Made by a program: the position numbers and the translations under genes
Source of the DNA: Desmodus rotundus
Lineage: Eukaryota; Chordata; Mammalia; Chiroptera; Phyllostomidae
Length of the DNA stretch: 64,000 nt
Direction of reading: 5' to 3'
Assembly: GCF_022682495.2 (NCBI RefSeq)
Contig: NC_071393.1
Span: 122,172,239 to 122,236,238, forward strand
Part shown: piece by piece, positions 37,639-49,020 of the stretch
Numbering within the stretch: the first letter of the stretch is position 1
How the letters are laid out: the number at the start of each line of letters is the position of its first letter
The notes under the pieces: model-generated
What the model saw: the letters and a program-made list of their open reading frames with translations, nothing else
The model's database searches: none
What the model was told of the DNA's origin: nothing

Positions 37639-37887
37639 AATTGTTATTCAATTACAGTTGTGTGCCTTTTCTCCCCATCCCTCCACCCCACCCCAGGTGA
37701 ACCCACCTCCCTCCCCCCTTTCCACCCTCCCCCTTGGTTTTGTCCATGTGTCCTTTATAGTAGTTCCTGTAATCCCCTCTACCCACTGTCCCCGCCCCCA
37801 CCCCCCACCCCCGCCCTGGCTATTGTTAGATTGTTCTTAACTTCAATGTCTCTGGTTATATTTTGTTTGCTTTTTTTCTTCTATTGC
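37639..37887 (-). repeat. G-rich L1 3' UTR (G-quadruplex-prone)
   Basis: The plus strand shows repeated C runs (ccacccc, ctccctcccccc, cccgcccccaccccccacccccgccc); the L1 sense strand therefore carries many G3+ runs with short loops. A polypurine or G-rich 3' UTR is a known feature of mammalian L1s. The same tract recurs in the plus-strand fragment at 48437-48619, which shows that both belong to one L1 family. Confidence 0.8.
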
Positions 37888-38913
37888 TTATGTTCCAGTT
37901 AAAGGTGAGATCATATGGTATTTGTCCCTCACTGCCTGGCTTATTTCACTTAGCATAATGCTCTCCAGTTTCATCCATGCTGTTGCAAAGGGTATAAGCT
38001 CCTTCTTTCTCTCTGCTGCGTAGAATTCCATTGTGTAAATATACCATAGTTTTTGGATCCACTCGTTTGCTGATGGGCACTTCGGTTGCTTCCAGTACTT
38101 GGCTATTGTAAATTGTGCTGCTATGAACATTGGGGTGCACAGATTCTTTCGGATTGGTGTTTCAGTGTTCTTAGGGTATAATCCCAGCAGCGGAATTACT
38201 GGGTCAAAGGGCAGTTCCATTTTTAGTTTTCTGAGGAAATTCCATATTGTTTTCCACAGTGGCCTCACCAGTCTGCATTCCCACCAACAGTGCACGAGGG
38301 TTCCCTTTTCTCCACATCCTCTCCAACATTTTTTTGTGGATTTGTTTATGTTGGCCATTCTGACTGGTGTGAGATGATACCTCATTGTGGTTTTAATTTG
38401 CATCTCTCTGATGGCTAGTGATGCTGAGCATCTTTTCATATGTCTCTGGGCCCTCTGTATGTCTTCCTTGGAGAAGTATCTGTTCAAGTCCTTTGCCCAT
38501 TTTTTAATTGGGTTGTTTGTCTTCCTGGAGTGGAGTCGTGTGAGTTCTTTATATATTTTGGAGATCAGGCCCTTGTCTGAGGTATCATTGGCAAATATGT
38601 TTTCCCATACTGTTGGTTCTCTTTGTAATTTGGTGCTGTTTTCTTTAGCCATGCAGAAGCTTTTTATTTTGATGAGGTCCCATTTGTTTATTCTTTCCTT
38701 TATGTCCCTTGCTTTAGGGGATGTGTCTGTGAGGATGTTGCTGCGTGGAATGTCTGAGATTTTCCTGCCAATGTTTTCCTCAAGGACTTTTATGGTGTTA
38801 CGGCTTATATTTAAGTCCTTTATCCATCTTGAGTTTATTTTCATGTATGGCGTAAGTTGGTGATCGAGTTTCATTTTTTTGCACGTAGCTGTCCGGATCT
38901 CCCAACACCATCT
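37888..38913 (-). pseudogene. LINE-1 ORF2 protein, C-terminal fragment
   Basis: In full-length elements ORF2p supplies endonuclease and reverse transcriptase for retrotransposition. Here only the C-terminal segment remains: 328 codons from the first Met (38874), extended about 13 in-frame codons further upstream (starting R-W-C-W-E) to the 5' truncation, against roughly 1,275 residues in human L1. A motif of C, C, H, C at residues 183, 187, 195 and 200 of the 328-residue frame gives CX3CX7HX4C, the known cysteine-rich C-terminal motif of mammalian ORF2. [11 protein letters not shown] at residues 12-22 is another conserved signature. There are no internal stops. No promoter or start context is present, so I regard it as a dead fragment rather than an expressed gene. 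Confidence 0.93.
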
Positions 38914-38926
38914 GTGTTGCCAAGGT

Positions 38927-39689
38927 TTTTATTAGAAATGTAGATTATTCTTAAGTGGAATCTGGAGACAAAGATTTCCTTGGATGTATAAAGGAAGAGG
39001 GTAGAGGTAGTGCACTAGTTGTTTTGACGGGATTTTCATTACAGTAGGGAAAATTCACAACACTTATTTAGAATGGGTGTTTTCTTAAAAAGATGAACAC
39101 TGTGGAAAAGGCTTTGAAATCTCTTTTATGACGTGTCAATCATTTCCCATGAGAGATCCTTAGACATTTTGTGTAAGAACATCTATTAACATTGGGGATC
39201 AAAAACAATTTCCATTTCTTTTTAAATTAGTTTACCCCATTTTATTTTACTATATATTCCATTACATTATTCTAGCTTCATTATTAAAGGTAGAATTTTG
39301 ACAGTAAAGTCACATTTTAAAGTCTCCCAATGTTTAAGTCCTTTAAACTATGAATCTTGCTGCAATGTCATTTTATTTTGTCCCTCTAAGTGTACCAGAG
39401 ATAAATGAATTAATGAATGCATTTATGTAAAGTTTTGCATCATTCCTGTGGTCATCCTGAAGCCCAAATTTCTAAAACCACCTTACTAATGATTATTGTA
39501 GGATGGTAGTAATTAATTTTCCTGGAGACTGATTCACATTGACTATCTAACTACATACCTTTGAATTATCATATGTAACAAATTTATATGCTATTAATAT
39601 TTTACAACTCCTCAGGATAAAATAAAATCTTCATGACTATTTAAAATATTTTCTTTTTCTGAAAATTTTATTCTTATTAAATGATCTGA
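38927..39689. other. Unannotated interval
   Basis: No gene or clear repeat is seen. Confidence 0.4.
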
Positions 39690-39830
39690 AAGTATACAAA
39701 CAATAATGAATACTTACATTTATTGTTATGTTTGGTTGCTTTATATTAATTATCTCATTTAGTTTGCACTTAATAGATATTAACAGCCCCATTTTACAGA
39801 TGCAATTACTAAGGTTAAGCAGTATGTTAG
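39690..39830 (-). repeat. MIR SINE fragment (antisense)
   Basis: aattatctcatttagtttgcac, then acagccccattttacagatgcaattactaagg, is the antisense MIR CORE ('ccccattttacagatgaggaaactgagg'). Confidence 0.65.
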
Positions 39831-41114
39831 TATGATTTACAATATTACCTTGACAAAAAATAACCTTAATCATATTTAGTTATTTCTCTTACTAGGTTTT
39901 AATTCCTACTATCTGAATTATATTTATCAATATATGTGTTAATCTTGTTTTAAACAAATGAAGAAGTTATCTGTCCTACCTGAAGAAGTTCATTCCACAC
40001 ACTACCTAAGGCAGTTGTCCCAAAGCCTAGTACAAAATATAGAACATCAAGGTACCATATTGACCAAAATAATGTTCCTTTTTAGTACTTATTATTTCTC
40101 AGATTTGTGTATCTATATCTCATTTAAAGAACATACCCCAAGAAATAAAAAATGACTGAAGAGAACAGGTAGATTTTAACCATTGTGCTCTACATTCAGC
40201 AATAAACAACAAAAATATATCGACCTTCCCATGAGAATAATCAATGACTTTATAGATTCTGCTTCTCTTCTTGTCTCAAAATGCTTATTCACTAATTAGC
40301 ACATAGGCTCCCACCAGGGGACTTTGTCAAGAAGTGTGTGGATACAGACTGACCAGGGTGAAGTTGAGGAGTAAAAGAAATAAAATTTGACATAAAAGAC
40401 ATTTTTCAAAAAAGAAAAACACATAAGTCTTGCAGCATTTTCCGAGTGCCTATTTGTCAATCCCTTTTGACCAGAGATAGTCTAGAGTTCCTTAATTGTG
40501 CTTCATAGTTAAGTTCAGATGAAAAGTCAAGTGTTTGCAAATGAGGGTTTTCAACTTCACTGTTGAATAGTTTTGAGTTACTAAATAAATTCAGATAATG
40601 AAATTAGTTTTTAGTGTGCATCATAAACTATTTGGTATAGGGTTGAAGGAAGTGAGAGGAAAGGAGTGAGTACAGGAATTTGTCATTAAAAGCAAGGAAA
40701 AAAATTCACAGTGCCCAGAATTTAAAATCAAAATACTCTAGAAGTTCAAAGTTTGTAAATTTATTAAATTGCACATGCTTTAAATCACAGGAAGTGGAGA
40801 ATAGACTTCTTTTAAATAAATAGAATGAGCACCTCTGTCCATTACAAATCTCTCATTACCCCTTCTCAAATGTTTGCTTCTATGACCACAGAGGTTATGA
40901 AAAGTTTAGGGCAGCTCACCATATATTTCCAACTCAAAAATCCCTCCTCCAATCATTAGGTTTTGAAAGCAGAGATTGCAGTTTTTTCATTTCAGAACGG
41001 CTGTCCCTTTAGTGAGGGGTACCTTCTACAAAGCAGGGTCATAGCAAAGGCTTGTAGTCAGCCTTGCCTTGCACAATGCAGAGATACAGTGCATAAGGCA
41101 GACGATGACTTCTG
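39831..41114. other. Unannotated interval
   Basis: No gene is recognised. The 65-codon plus frame at 39958-40155 has no identifiable homology. Confidence 0.4.
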
Positions 41115-41640
41115 ATTAAGATTTTATTTTTTTAGATTTTAAGTTCACAGAGAAGTTGAGGAGAATGATACTGAAATCTCCCACATACCCTATACCCTGA
41201 TGCATGCAAACCGTGCCCCCCGCCCCCACATTATCAACCTCCACCACCAGAGTTCTACATTTGTTGCAACTGATTAACCAACATTGACTCATAATCATCC
41301 AAAATCCATAGTTTACTTTAATGTTCTGCTTTGGTGTTTTACATGCTATGGATTTAAACAAATGTAAAAATGACATATATCCATTATTGAGATGTCATAC
41401 AGAATATTGTCATTTTCATTGCCCTAAAAATCCTCTGTACTCAGACTATTTCTCTCTCCTGCTGCCAACACCTGGCAATCATTTTTTGACTGTTTCCATA
41501 TCATAGTTTTGCCTTTTCCAAAATGTCATATAGTTGGAATCATACATATCATTTTCAGATTGGCTTCTTTCACTTAGTGATATGCATTTGATTTTCCTCC
41601 CTGTCATTTCATGGCTTAATAGCTCCATTTCCAGGCTTTC
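41115..41640 (-). mobile_element. Old L1M 3' end (antisense)
   Basis: This is a classic antisense L1M 3' region: gattttaagttcacagagaagttgagg, tctcccacataccctatac, cattatcaacctccaccaccagag, ccaaaatccatagtttac, tgccctaaaaatcctctgtactc, then gcttctttcacttagtgatatgc. It is decayed. Frames on both strands (60-86 codons) derive from it. Confidence 0.75.
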
Positions 41641-41889
41641 TCCTCTCTCTAGAGGAAGAGGGGAGGGGTGCAAACATTGCAAGCTTTTAATCATGGTTTG
41701 GTCTTTCTGGCAACCAGCCCCAATCTAGGAGTCACCCAGGAACCCTCCCAGGGTCACCTCAGTAGAACAAAAGATGCTCCTAGTGTTCTTACTACTGAGG
41801 AAATTGCAGGGGGTTTAGAAGCGGTATGCCATGAACTGGCAGCAGGGGCCAACATGAATTGTCTGTTATCTCACACTAATACACGCAAT

Positions 41890-42200
41890 GCTGTGGGAGA
41901 ATCTCAAAGGCAATAGATCGATACTACGTGAAAGAAGCCAAAGATACACATACTGTGTAATTCTCTCCATATGACATTATGGAATAGGAAAGATATTAGA
42001 TTAGAAAACAGAGCAGTAATTGTCAATGCGTGGTGATCGTGGGAGAGAGGGACTGCAAAGAGGCACAATAGAGTAAGTTTAGATAATGGAGCTATCCTAA
42101 TACTGATTATGGTGGTGATTACGTAACTGTAACTCATAGAACTGTATTCTAAAAGGATAATTATTGTATGTAAATTATACCTCAATAAAACATGCACACA
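41890..42200 (+). mobile_element. Old L1M 3' end (sense)
   Basis: Sense-strand L1M text is visible: ctacgtgaaagaagccaaagatacacatactgtgtaattc, gaaaacagagcagtaattgtcaatg, gattatggtggtgattacgtaactg, then taaattatacctcaataaaa, the terminal L1M signature. It is oriented opposite to the fragment just upstream, so these are separate insertions or a rearranged one. Confidence 0.7.
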
Positions 42201-42271
42201 TTATTAAGAATTTTGAGATATAAGGAGAATGGAAAAGGAGGAGCATATTTATTACTTATTGCATCCCTCTT

Positions 42272-42568
42272 TGTATTAGTTTAATAGAGCTGCCGTGACA
42301 AATTACAGAATCTTATGTGTCACAATTTTGGAGGCTAGAAATGTGAATTAGGGTATCAGCAGGGCCATGCTCTCTCTAAATGCTCCAGGGAGCCTGAAGG
42401 CAATAGGACACCAATTTTAGAATTTAAGGCCTACCCTAATCCAATATGAATTCAGTGTAACTTAACCGATTACATCTATAAAGACTTTGTTTCTAAATAA
42501 GGTCACATTCTGAGGTTCCAGGTGGACATGTGTTGGGACATGGGGGGTGGGTATTCAACCTATTATGC
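42272..42568 (-). mobile_element. MaLR (MLT1-like) LTR, antisense
   Basis: ttgtattagtttaatagagctgccgtgacaaattac, ggcctaccctaatccaat, cttaaccgattacatctataaagactttgtttctaaataaggtcacattctgagg and the end attcaacctattatg follow the antisense MLT1 order. It is non-coding. Confidence 0.7.
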
Positions 42569-43204
42569 TCCTTGTGGAAATTATATAGATTAAATTACAT
42601 TTTGAAAATTTTATATAGATGTTTCCATATATTTTTCTACATAATTATCTTGAGAGAAACTTCAATGGCTAGGATACCCATACCCTAACTGTGTATAACA
42701 AATTTTAAATTTGAGCAAGGATGTGAACAAAGTTAGGTTGGTTTTATTCAGCACCCAAATGCAGCCACTGGGGCACATTTAGGAAAAAGATAAAATTTTC
42801 TAAGCAGAAATTGCAAGAATATTTTGAATAACGCTAGTACTTTTTATGAAAATGTCAGAGGATCATTTTATATTTGGTCAGAATTTCTGTGTGGCTTTTA
42901 TCTGGAAGCAGTAATTCCAGCAGTGCTGGTTCAAGTGGCTTCTTTTGCCAATCTCCCAAAATCCCATCTGGTTCTAGGACTCTGGCCAAATCCATACAGG
43001 AAAAATAATTATGATTATATAACACACCCCTGAGTAAGAGCAGATAAGCTCCCTTCATAATAAGAATGTCAATATTTTCTTATATTCACTAAACATTTTC
43101 CCACAAATTTATGTTGCCTACATAAAAATTCAACCTTAATTTTTCACCAGTAGCATGAAGTAGAAATTATATTTTGGCAATTTCAAGCCTATGCCTCAAA
43201 TGGT
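42569..43204. other. Unannotated interval
   Basis: No gene or clear repeat; the opposed frames at 42824-43058 look incidental. Confidence 0.4.
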
Positions 43205-43536
43205 TACATGCTTCCACTCTTTCTCTCTCCTGGAAAGAAGCCTAAACAAATCAGGGCTAGAGTGCTGTGTAGAAAGAGAAACATGTTTCCTATCCATGCC
43301 ATCATTTTCATTGACAATCAATTCCCAGATGTGTTAGTTAGGCTGTCCATGTCCAGCAGGCCCCATCCAGCAGACCTTCGCACACAGGGACAAGTACAAC
43401 CAAGGACAGCCAAGCTTGGCCCTCATCAGCCAAACTCCCTGCTTCTCTGAAGATAAGTGAGCAAAAATAAATGTTAATTGTTTCAAGGCACAAGTTTTAC
43501 AGTGGCTTGTTTGATAGCAATGCATATTGATACAGC
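43205..43536 (+). mobile_element. MaLR (MLT1-like) LTR, sense
   Basis: The 3' end is the recognisable part: ctctgaagataagtgagcaaaaataaatgttaattgtttcaaggcac, then gtggcttgtttgatagcaatgcatattgatacagc, which tracks the MLT1 terminus 'aaactgtgagataataaatgtttattgttttaagcc ... tagcaatagataactaatac'. The 5' part is diverged. Confidence 0.5.
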
Positions 43537-46500
43537 CGTATGAAAAAATATCCATAAGCATTATAAAAGAATTTTGATGAATACGTGTTAGGTCATTTTC
43601 AATATACTTCCATATTTTATTTTAGTAGAAGATGTATGTGGGGTGTCATTAGCAATTAATCAAACCAAACTTTCCATAATCAATTCTTTCCCAAATCAAT
43701 ATACTCAATGGCCAATGATTTGCTTTTCATCGTGGCTTTATCATTTGATTTTTTATTAAGTTGAGATTCTGGAAAGTAGTTAAAATATAGTATTTTTTTC
43801 TGTTATACTTTATTGTATATCTTCTTTTATTGTTCGAGATAGGACCACAGCAGAAGTACTCAGTATTTACTGTGATGGTATATACCAGAAACATTCAAGG
43901 AGGGCCACCAGAACATCTCGTTCAGATTATGGGATGAAAAGGTCATCATGACTGATAGAAACTATGACCTTTCATTAAATCAATTGTGTCTCCATGATTT
44001 TTTCTTTATGGACACCTAAATTGTTTGGCGACTTCTCTTTTCGCTCTTCACCTGTAATCTCTCAGTCCAAGACTCTCACAGCAGGTGTGTTCATTTTCAG
44101 GCATTTTATTTGTACCCTTCAGTCCATGTCCAAATTGTAGCTGCTAAATTATTTTCGGTCTACCTTAATTCTACAGGATTATTTTTCTCACAGATTATTT
44201 CTTTCATCTACCTTCCTGAACAAAGCAGAATGCAAAATTCACCAGATTTTTCAAGGAAAAATAATTCACTTCATTGTAATGTTACTTCATGATGATGATT
44301 TTGGGGAATGAAACCTCTAAGCACTTCTAAACCAGTATATGAAATTATTTCCACTGGAAAGCTGACCTTCTCTGAAGAATGACATTTCATGATTATTATT
44401 TATTAGCAGTGTCTTTTCAGATATAAAATAAAGATGCATAACAATGACAGATCGTTGATAGATTAACTATGAAGTCATGCAAGGGTTTTAAAAAATATTT
44501 GATAAGGGAATGTAGAGTTTTTAGTGAAAATAAGATTGGCATTGCTACCCAAAGCCCTCACCCTGTGTCAGCAGTTCAAATCAAAGCTACACATGTTTAA
44601 AGGTCAATTCTGTCTGGTGATTACAGCCGACCAATAGACTGACCCGCTCTGATTCCAAAAGTCCGTGAGGCTGTCTCACCGTTTTGACGTCCATTGACCC
44701 TTCTGTGTCTTAATAGAAGGCAATAGTTGAGTAAACCTTGGAGAATTAGCTCCTGTATCACACATATTGTTCTTAATTTTACTTGTAGGCACGATTTGAA
44801 AATGCTTGTCTTGGTACTGTATGAAAATCATACAAAAATTGAAAACCACTTTCTCTGGTGGAAATAGAACACATCGACAACAAAATTCATTTTTAATCCT
44901 GGTAGTTCTTAAAGTTATGTCTATTATCTGTTTCAATGCTGCAAAAAAATATGGAAATATCTTTAAATTCTGTTTATTCTTCCCAGGATTAAGGTGTTTT
45001 ATTGTAGGACCTATATAAATTTCAACATCATTCTTTTAAGCTAATTTTTCTAAAAAATAAAATAACCCAAGTATATCTTTAAGTAATTTTACTCTTTGTT
45101 TTGTCTTTCTGTGACAACTATTATTTCTAGCAATTTCGATTCTGCCATCGTAGTCCAGAATGTGGCTCCAGAAATGTAGCCTCATTGGAAATGCAGGGCA
45201 AAATTCATCCTCAACTGCTTATGGAAAATTTCTATGAAGGAAAGCTTGAAAAGACCCCCATACATTGATCTCAGCCTGGTTTTCCCAAGTACAAAGCTGT
45301 GTTCCCTTTACCTGGTCCAATAAGGCCATGTCAGAGTGTAACAGGTTGTACTATGGCTCGCTTACGAAACTACATTTTACCCTAGTTACACATCTCTCAG
45401 GTCACTACTCTTTAGAAAAAAATATCTGCAACTTAGGATATCTTTATTTCCCTTTCTTTCTTCAAAAGCTACATGGTTATTTCTTGCCATTCACTTAATT
45501 TTTTTTTTCTGGCTGTTTTTTCTAATTATCCTTAAAATTACTTTTAATAAAAATAGTGTTTTGAAGTTTTGTATATTAAATGATTTTTCTAAAATTTTCC
45601 TTTTGAGAATTCCTCTACTTTATTTAACATTCTATGAACATTCCAGAAATAAAAAAAATACAAAATATAATTCAGAATGTTACTGTGGTTTCGGTCAGTT
45701 ATTCCCAATTGAATGGGAGCATGAAATTTAGGTTGTTTGAGAAAGTTACAGGATAAATTTAATGTTTAACAATCAAAGACTCTGCACTGGTAAAGATCTA
45801 AGAGCAAAAGTAAGTCCAGAGAAATAGAATACTCTTAAAGAAACACTGGGAGGATGTGTAAAGTTCAAAACATAGTTTCTGAGTTTCTCAGCAGAAAGCA
45901 AAAAGGCAGATGGAGATATCAGCAAGGTGGCTTACCCTGGGAAGCAAGGGAAAAGTATGAAAGCTTATGCTTTTGTTGTGTCTTATTTATGTCAGTCTGC
46001 ATTGAGAGCAGGATATAAAATAGCAAGGGTAAAATTGACTAAAAATTAGCAGAAAACCGGGAGAAAAGATACAAATGTTAAAAATCCCAGGTCAGTCACT
46101 TGCTTTTTCACCTGAAAACCTTTCATGTAAAGAGATGCTATAGGATAGGTGCTATGGGTATGTTTTTAATATCATTACAATGTTTGAATGAAGTCTTACA
46201 GATCTGAACATATCAACCAAAGGGAGTCAGAGACATAATATATGAATATATAATATCACTATTTAGAGGGAGAGGGAAGGAGAGTTTAATGCTCAAATTC
46301 CTCTTACTTTGTAGTAGATAAAAATGTGCAGTATCATAAACATCTGTGAAATGATTTATGCTCATTAAAGATTTGCCACTTGAGGGAGGATGAATTATTT
46401 ACTGTGTGCTTTGACATGTATTTTCAGAATATTGATACAAAATGTTTTACCTAATCTACACATTTATCACAAAAAATGTAGCAATTCATTTTAAAACGGT

Positions 46501-46639
46501 ACCTTGGCCTCTTGGATTCTCCCTGCTACTCTTGAGAAAGCAGCAGTGTCAGCTTGAGGAGCACTGGGGGGTAGAGTCCTGTGTCTCAGCGGGAAGACTG
46601 TGTTCCTGCTTGTGTAGCTCAATTAACATCACATGTACA
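43537..46639. other. 3.1 kb unannotated
   Basis: No gene or clear repeat could be assigned. Plus frames at 44110-44292, 44806-45018, 45265-45498 and 46442-46684 have no identifiable products. Confidence 0.4.
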
Positions 46640-46900
46640 GAGAGACTGTGGGGAAAGCTGCACAGGTGCGCTTTATGGACCTGACTCAGAATTTCCAGAT
46701 TTAATATGGTCCCTGTCTGTACTGTAATTAGTGGCGAGGTATATCATAAATTAGATCAGTCTTCAGCTCAAGTGAGTTACTATTCTTAATTTTGCATTTT
46801 TTTTCACCTATCATCTGCAGGCACATTGAAGAAAGGCAGTTAGTAGGCCACTCGATGCAATTAAAGGACTTCAGGATGTGATGCACAATTAAAATACATC
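46640..46900. other. Candidate conserved non-coding stretch
   Basis: This is a repeat-free segment with several homeodomain-like ATTA words in GC-balanced context (tgtactgtaattagtggcgagg, cgatgcaattaaagg, gatgcacaattaaaat). Inference from texture only. Confidence 0.2.
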
Positions 46901-46929
46901 TAACTTCTAGGACCCACCTGGCACCATAC

Positions 46930-47092
46930 ATAGTTATTGCATATTCCCTAGGCTATACCTCACACCCCTATTTTGTACTTTGCAATTGTACTTCTTATAT
47001 CATATAAATGTCTAACTGCTGTGCTGTACACCTGAATCTAATATACAAATATTGAATGTCAACTGTAATTGAAAACAATTTTAAAAGACCCT
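46930..47092 (+). mobile_element. L1 3' end fragment (sense)
   Basis: taactgctgtgctgtacacctgaatctaatata followed by tattgaatgtcaactgtaattgaaaa is the well-known 3' end of L1MA-type elements. The A-rich tail is short and degraded. Confidence 0.7.
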
Positions 47093-47182
47093 CCTTACAG
47101 TAGTAGTTCTCAACCCATTTCCCACTGGATCATCGATGATGAGTGACATTTACATCCAGAACGCACCTCCTTCCATTAGTAC

Positions 47183-47355
47183 ATATATGCATTCCCTATG
47201 TCCTTCCACATATGCATTCCCTACATCCTTCCACATATGCATTCCCTACATCCTTCCACATATGCATTCCCTACATCCTTCCACATATGCAATCCCTACA
47301 TCCTTCCACATATGCATTCCCTACATCCTTCCACATATGCATTCCCTATATCTTC
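47183..47355. repeat. Minisatellite, seven exact-period 25-bp units
   Basis: The unit tatgcattccctacatcctt plus ccaca recurs at 47186, 47211, 47236, 47261, 47286, 47311 and 47336, always 25 bases apart. The central units are nearly identical: the fifth has an a for t (caatccc), the first ends ctatgt, and the last runs into ctatatc. Because 25 is not a multiple of three and the unit lacks stops in any plus-strand frame, all three plus frames stay open across it, giving overlapping repetitive 80-93 codon frames (47136-47470) that are not genes. There are no spacers, so it is not a CRISPR array. Confidence 0.95.
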
Positions 47356-48187
47356 TGCCCTTCTTTTTCCTCTCAAGAAAGCCTATTCCATTGAAAATGG
47401 GAATTACATTATTATAGGGAAAACATTGAATGCAACATTATTAAGAGAACTAATCATTTATAAAAAATAAAATGATAAAACACACCTAACTTCAACTAGC
47501 TTATGATGTTCAGCTCCTCAACTTCTCTCATCTATAATACCTCAGGTAATTTACTTTTTATATTTTATTTTTGATTATTTTGCACAGAAGATTTTTGAAA
47601 AGGAAGGCATTCTATCAGCTGTTGTTGCTATTGTGCATAGAAGCTAACCTGAAGTATAATACTGCTTCATGTTCAAGAATCTATAATGTTTTTCCAGTAT
47701 TTACTTTGGAAGATAAAAATACTGATACTTGGTTACTATTTTAATCATGTTGAGAGAAGGACAGAATTGTTTCAATACATTGATAGAGTGCAGAACCTTA
47801 TCCCATTCTCTCATAAGTCATTCATTCATTGGTAGTATATGGTTAAATACACCTGACATAGGAAAAAATACAGAATTGGATTCTGAGGGGATTAAGAGGG
47901 TATATATCCTTCTCTTATCCTTGCCTATACAGGGAAAATTACAGAAGTTAGTATACAAAACACAACTTAACAATACCTATTTGTGATTTTTAAAAGATCT
48001 AGTATAAGAAAACTTTTAACAATTCTACTAATAGCTATATATTTAAACTAGAAATTTACCATTTCCTCAAAGTTTTTATTTACGAATATTTCTTCAATAT
48101 ATGTAACTTAGATCATAATGAGAAGTTTTCTAACTTCTATGAGATTGAAACATTCTAAGACATAAATAGACTCTAAGAAAAAAATAA
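47356..48187. other. Unannotated AT-rich interval
   Basis: No gene or clear repeat is seen. Confidence 0.4.
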
Positions 48188-48385
48188 TATGAGGTCTGTC
48201 CACAAAAAGTCAAACCATTGTTAATATAACAAGAACAGTTTACATAACATCAGTGTAACCTGGCAGCTAAGGAGAATGGACTTGAATGCACATACATGAA
48301 CAATGCCAACTTCACCGTACTAGTCAGTGGGAGTGGCAGATGCCGTTGAGTGAGCATGTGTACTGTGTGGCCATCTCATTCAAAA

Positions 48386-49020
48386 TGACTGAGAGTGGAA
48401 CAACAAATCTGCATCAAATTTTGTATTAAGCTTGAAGTGGGGAGGGGATAGTGGGGAGAGGGGTTTTCAGGAACTTCTATAAAGGACACATGGACAAAAC
48501 CAAGGGAGAGGGTGGAGGCGGGGGAGGGAGGTGGGTTTATCTGGAGTGGGGTGGAGGGGTGGGGAGAAAATGCAGACAACTGTAATTGAACAACAATAAA
48601 AAATGTTTAATAAAAAAAATTTGTATTAAGCTTGAACATTCCTGCATGGAAACTATTTGGATGATTCAGAAGGCCACAGCTATGGGCCACTGGTGATGGG
48701 CAGCTTCATCACAACAGCATAGCCACTCATGCATCATATCTTGTGCAGAGACTTTTTGCAAAACATCAAATCACCCAGATGACTCAGCAGCACCCCCCTG
48801 CCCTGCCCCAGCACAGATTTGGCACTCTGTGACTTCTGGCATTTCCCAAAATTAAAATCACCTTTGAAAGGGAAGCGATTTCATTCCAACAGTGAGATTC
48901 AGGAAATTACTACGGGGCAGCTGATGGTGATTGGGAGAACTGTGTGAGGTCCCAAGGTGCCTACTTTGAAGGGGACTGAGGCATCATCATCCTTTGTACA
49001 ATGTTTCTTGTATCTTCTTC
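48386..49020 (+). pseudogene. Mariner transposase remnant
   Basis: Transposase of this family excises and reinserts mariner DNA at TA sites using a DD34D catalytic triad. N-terminal text starting MTESGTTNLHQIL at 48386 is broken by stops and by the L1 insertion at 48437. It then resumes as LDDSEGH and jumps directly to the catalytic region (reading LHHNSIATHAS where an HHDNA-type motif is expected, so the second Asp is lost). Past a frameshift, DLALCDFWHFPKLKSPLKG keeps the third-Asp context. The middle of the gene is deleted. C-terminal text (FVQCFLYLLQ) ends near 49020. It is clearly non-functional. Confidence 0.8.
48420..48636 (+). mobile_element. LINE-1 3' UTR fragment inserted in the mariner
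   Basis: A heavily 5'-truncated L1 retains only about 180 bp of G-rich 3' UTR and an A-rich end (taataaaaaaaat). A 17-bp perfect target duplication, tttgtattaagcttgaa, sits at 48420-48436 and 48620-48636. The body matches the 3' UTR of the 37.6-38.9 kb L1 closely (shared aaaggacacatggacaaaacc). The mariner was therefore already in place when this L1 family was active. Confidence 0.92.

Larger units (their letters stand above)
37604..38926 (-). mobile_element. Young 5'-truncated LINE-1 with target-site duplication
   Basis: A single L1 insertion lies on the minus strand. It has 3' poly-A (plus-strand T-rich run 37615-37638), a 3' UTR of about 250 bp that is C-rich on the plus strand and so G-rich on the L1 strand, and the C-terminal part of ORF2 up to the truncation near 38915. 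An 11-bp direct repeat, gttgccaaggt, flanks it at 37604-37614 and 38916-38926, as made by target-primed reverse transcription. The ORF2 frame is unbroken to the truncation point, so the insertion is young compared with the L1M pieces elsewhere in the window. It cannot move itself because the endonuclease and reverse transcriptase parts are missing. Confidence 0.93.

Noticed and set aside
38387..38863. 158-codon plus-strand reading frame
   Set aside because: It is the antisense shadow of the L1 ORF2 fragment, which has the conserved protein features on the minus strand.
47136..47470. Repetitive proteins in three overlapping frames, or a CRISPR-like array
   Set aside because: The frames come from a 25-bp minisatellite whose unit has no stops. 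Units are contiguous with no spacers, and the genome is a mammal.
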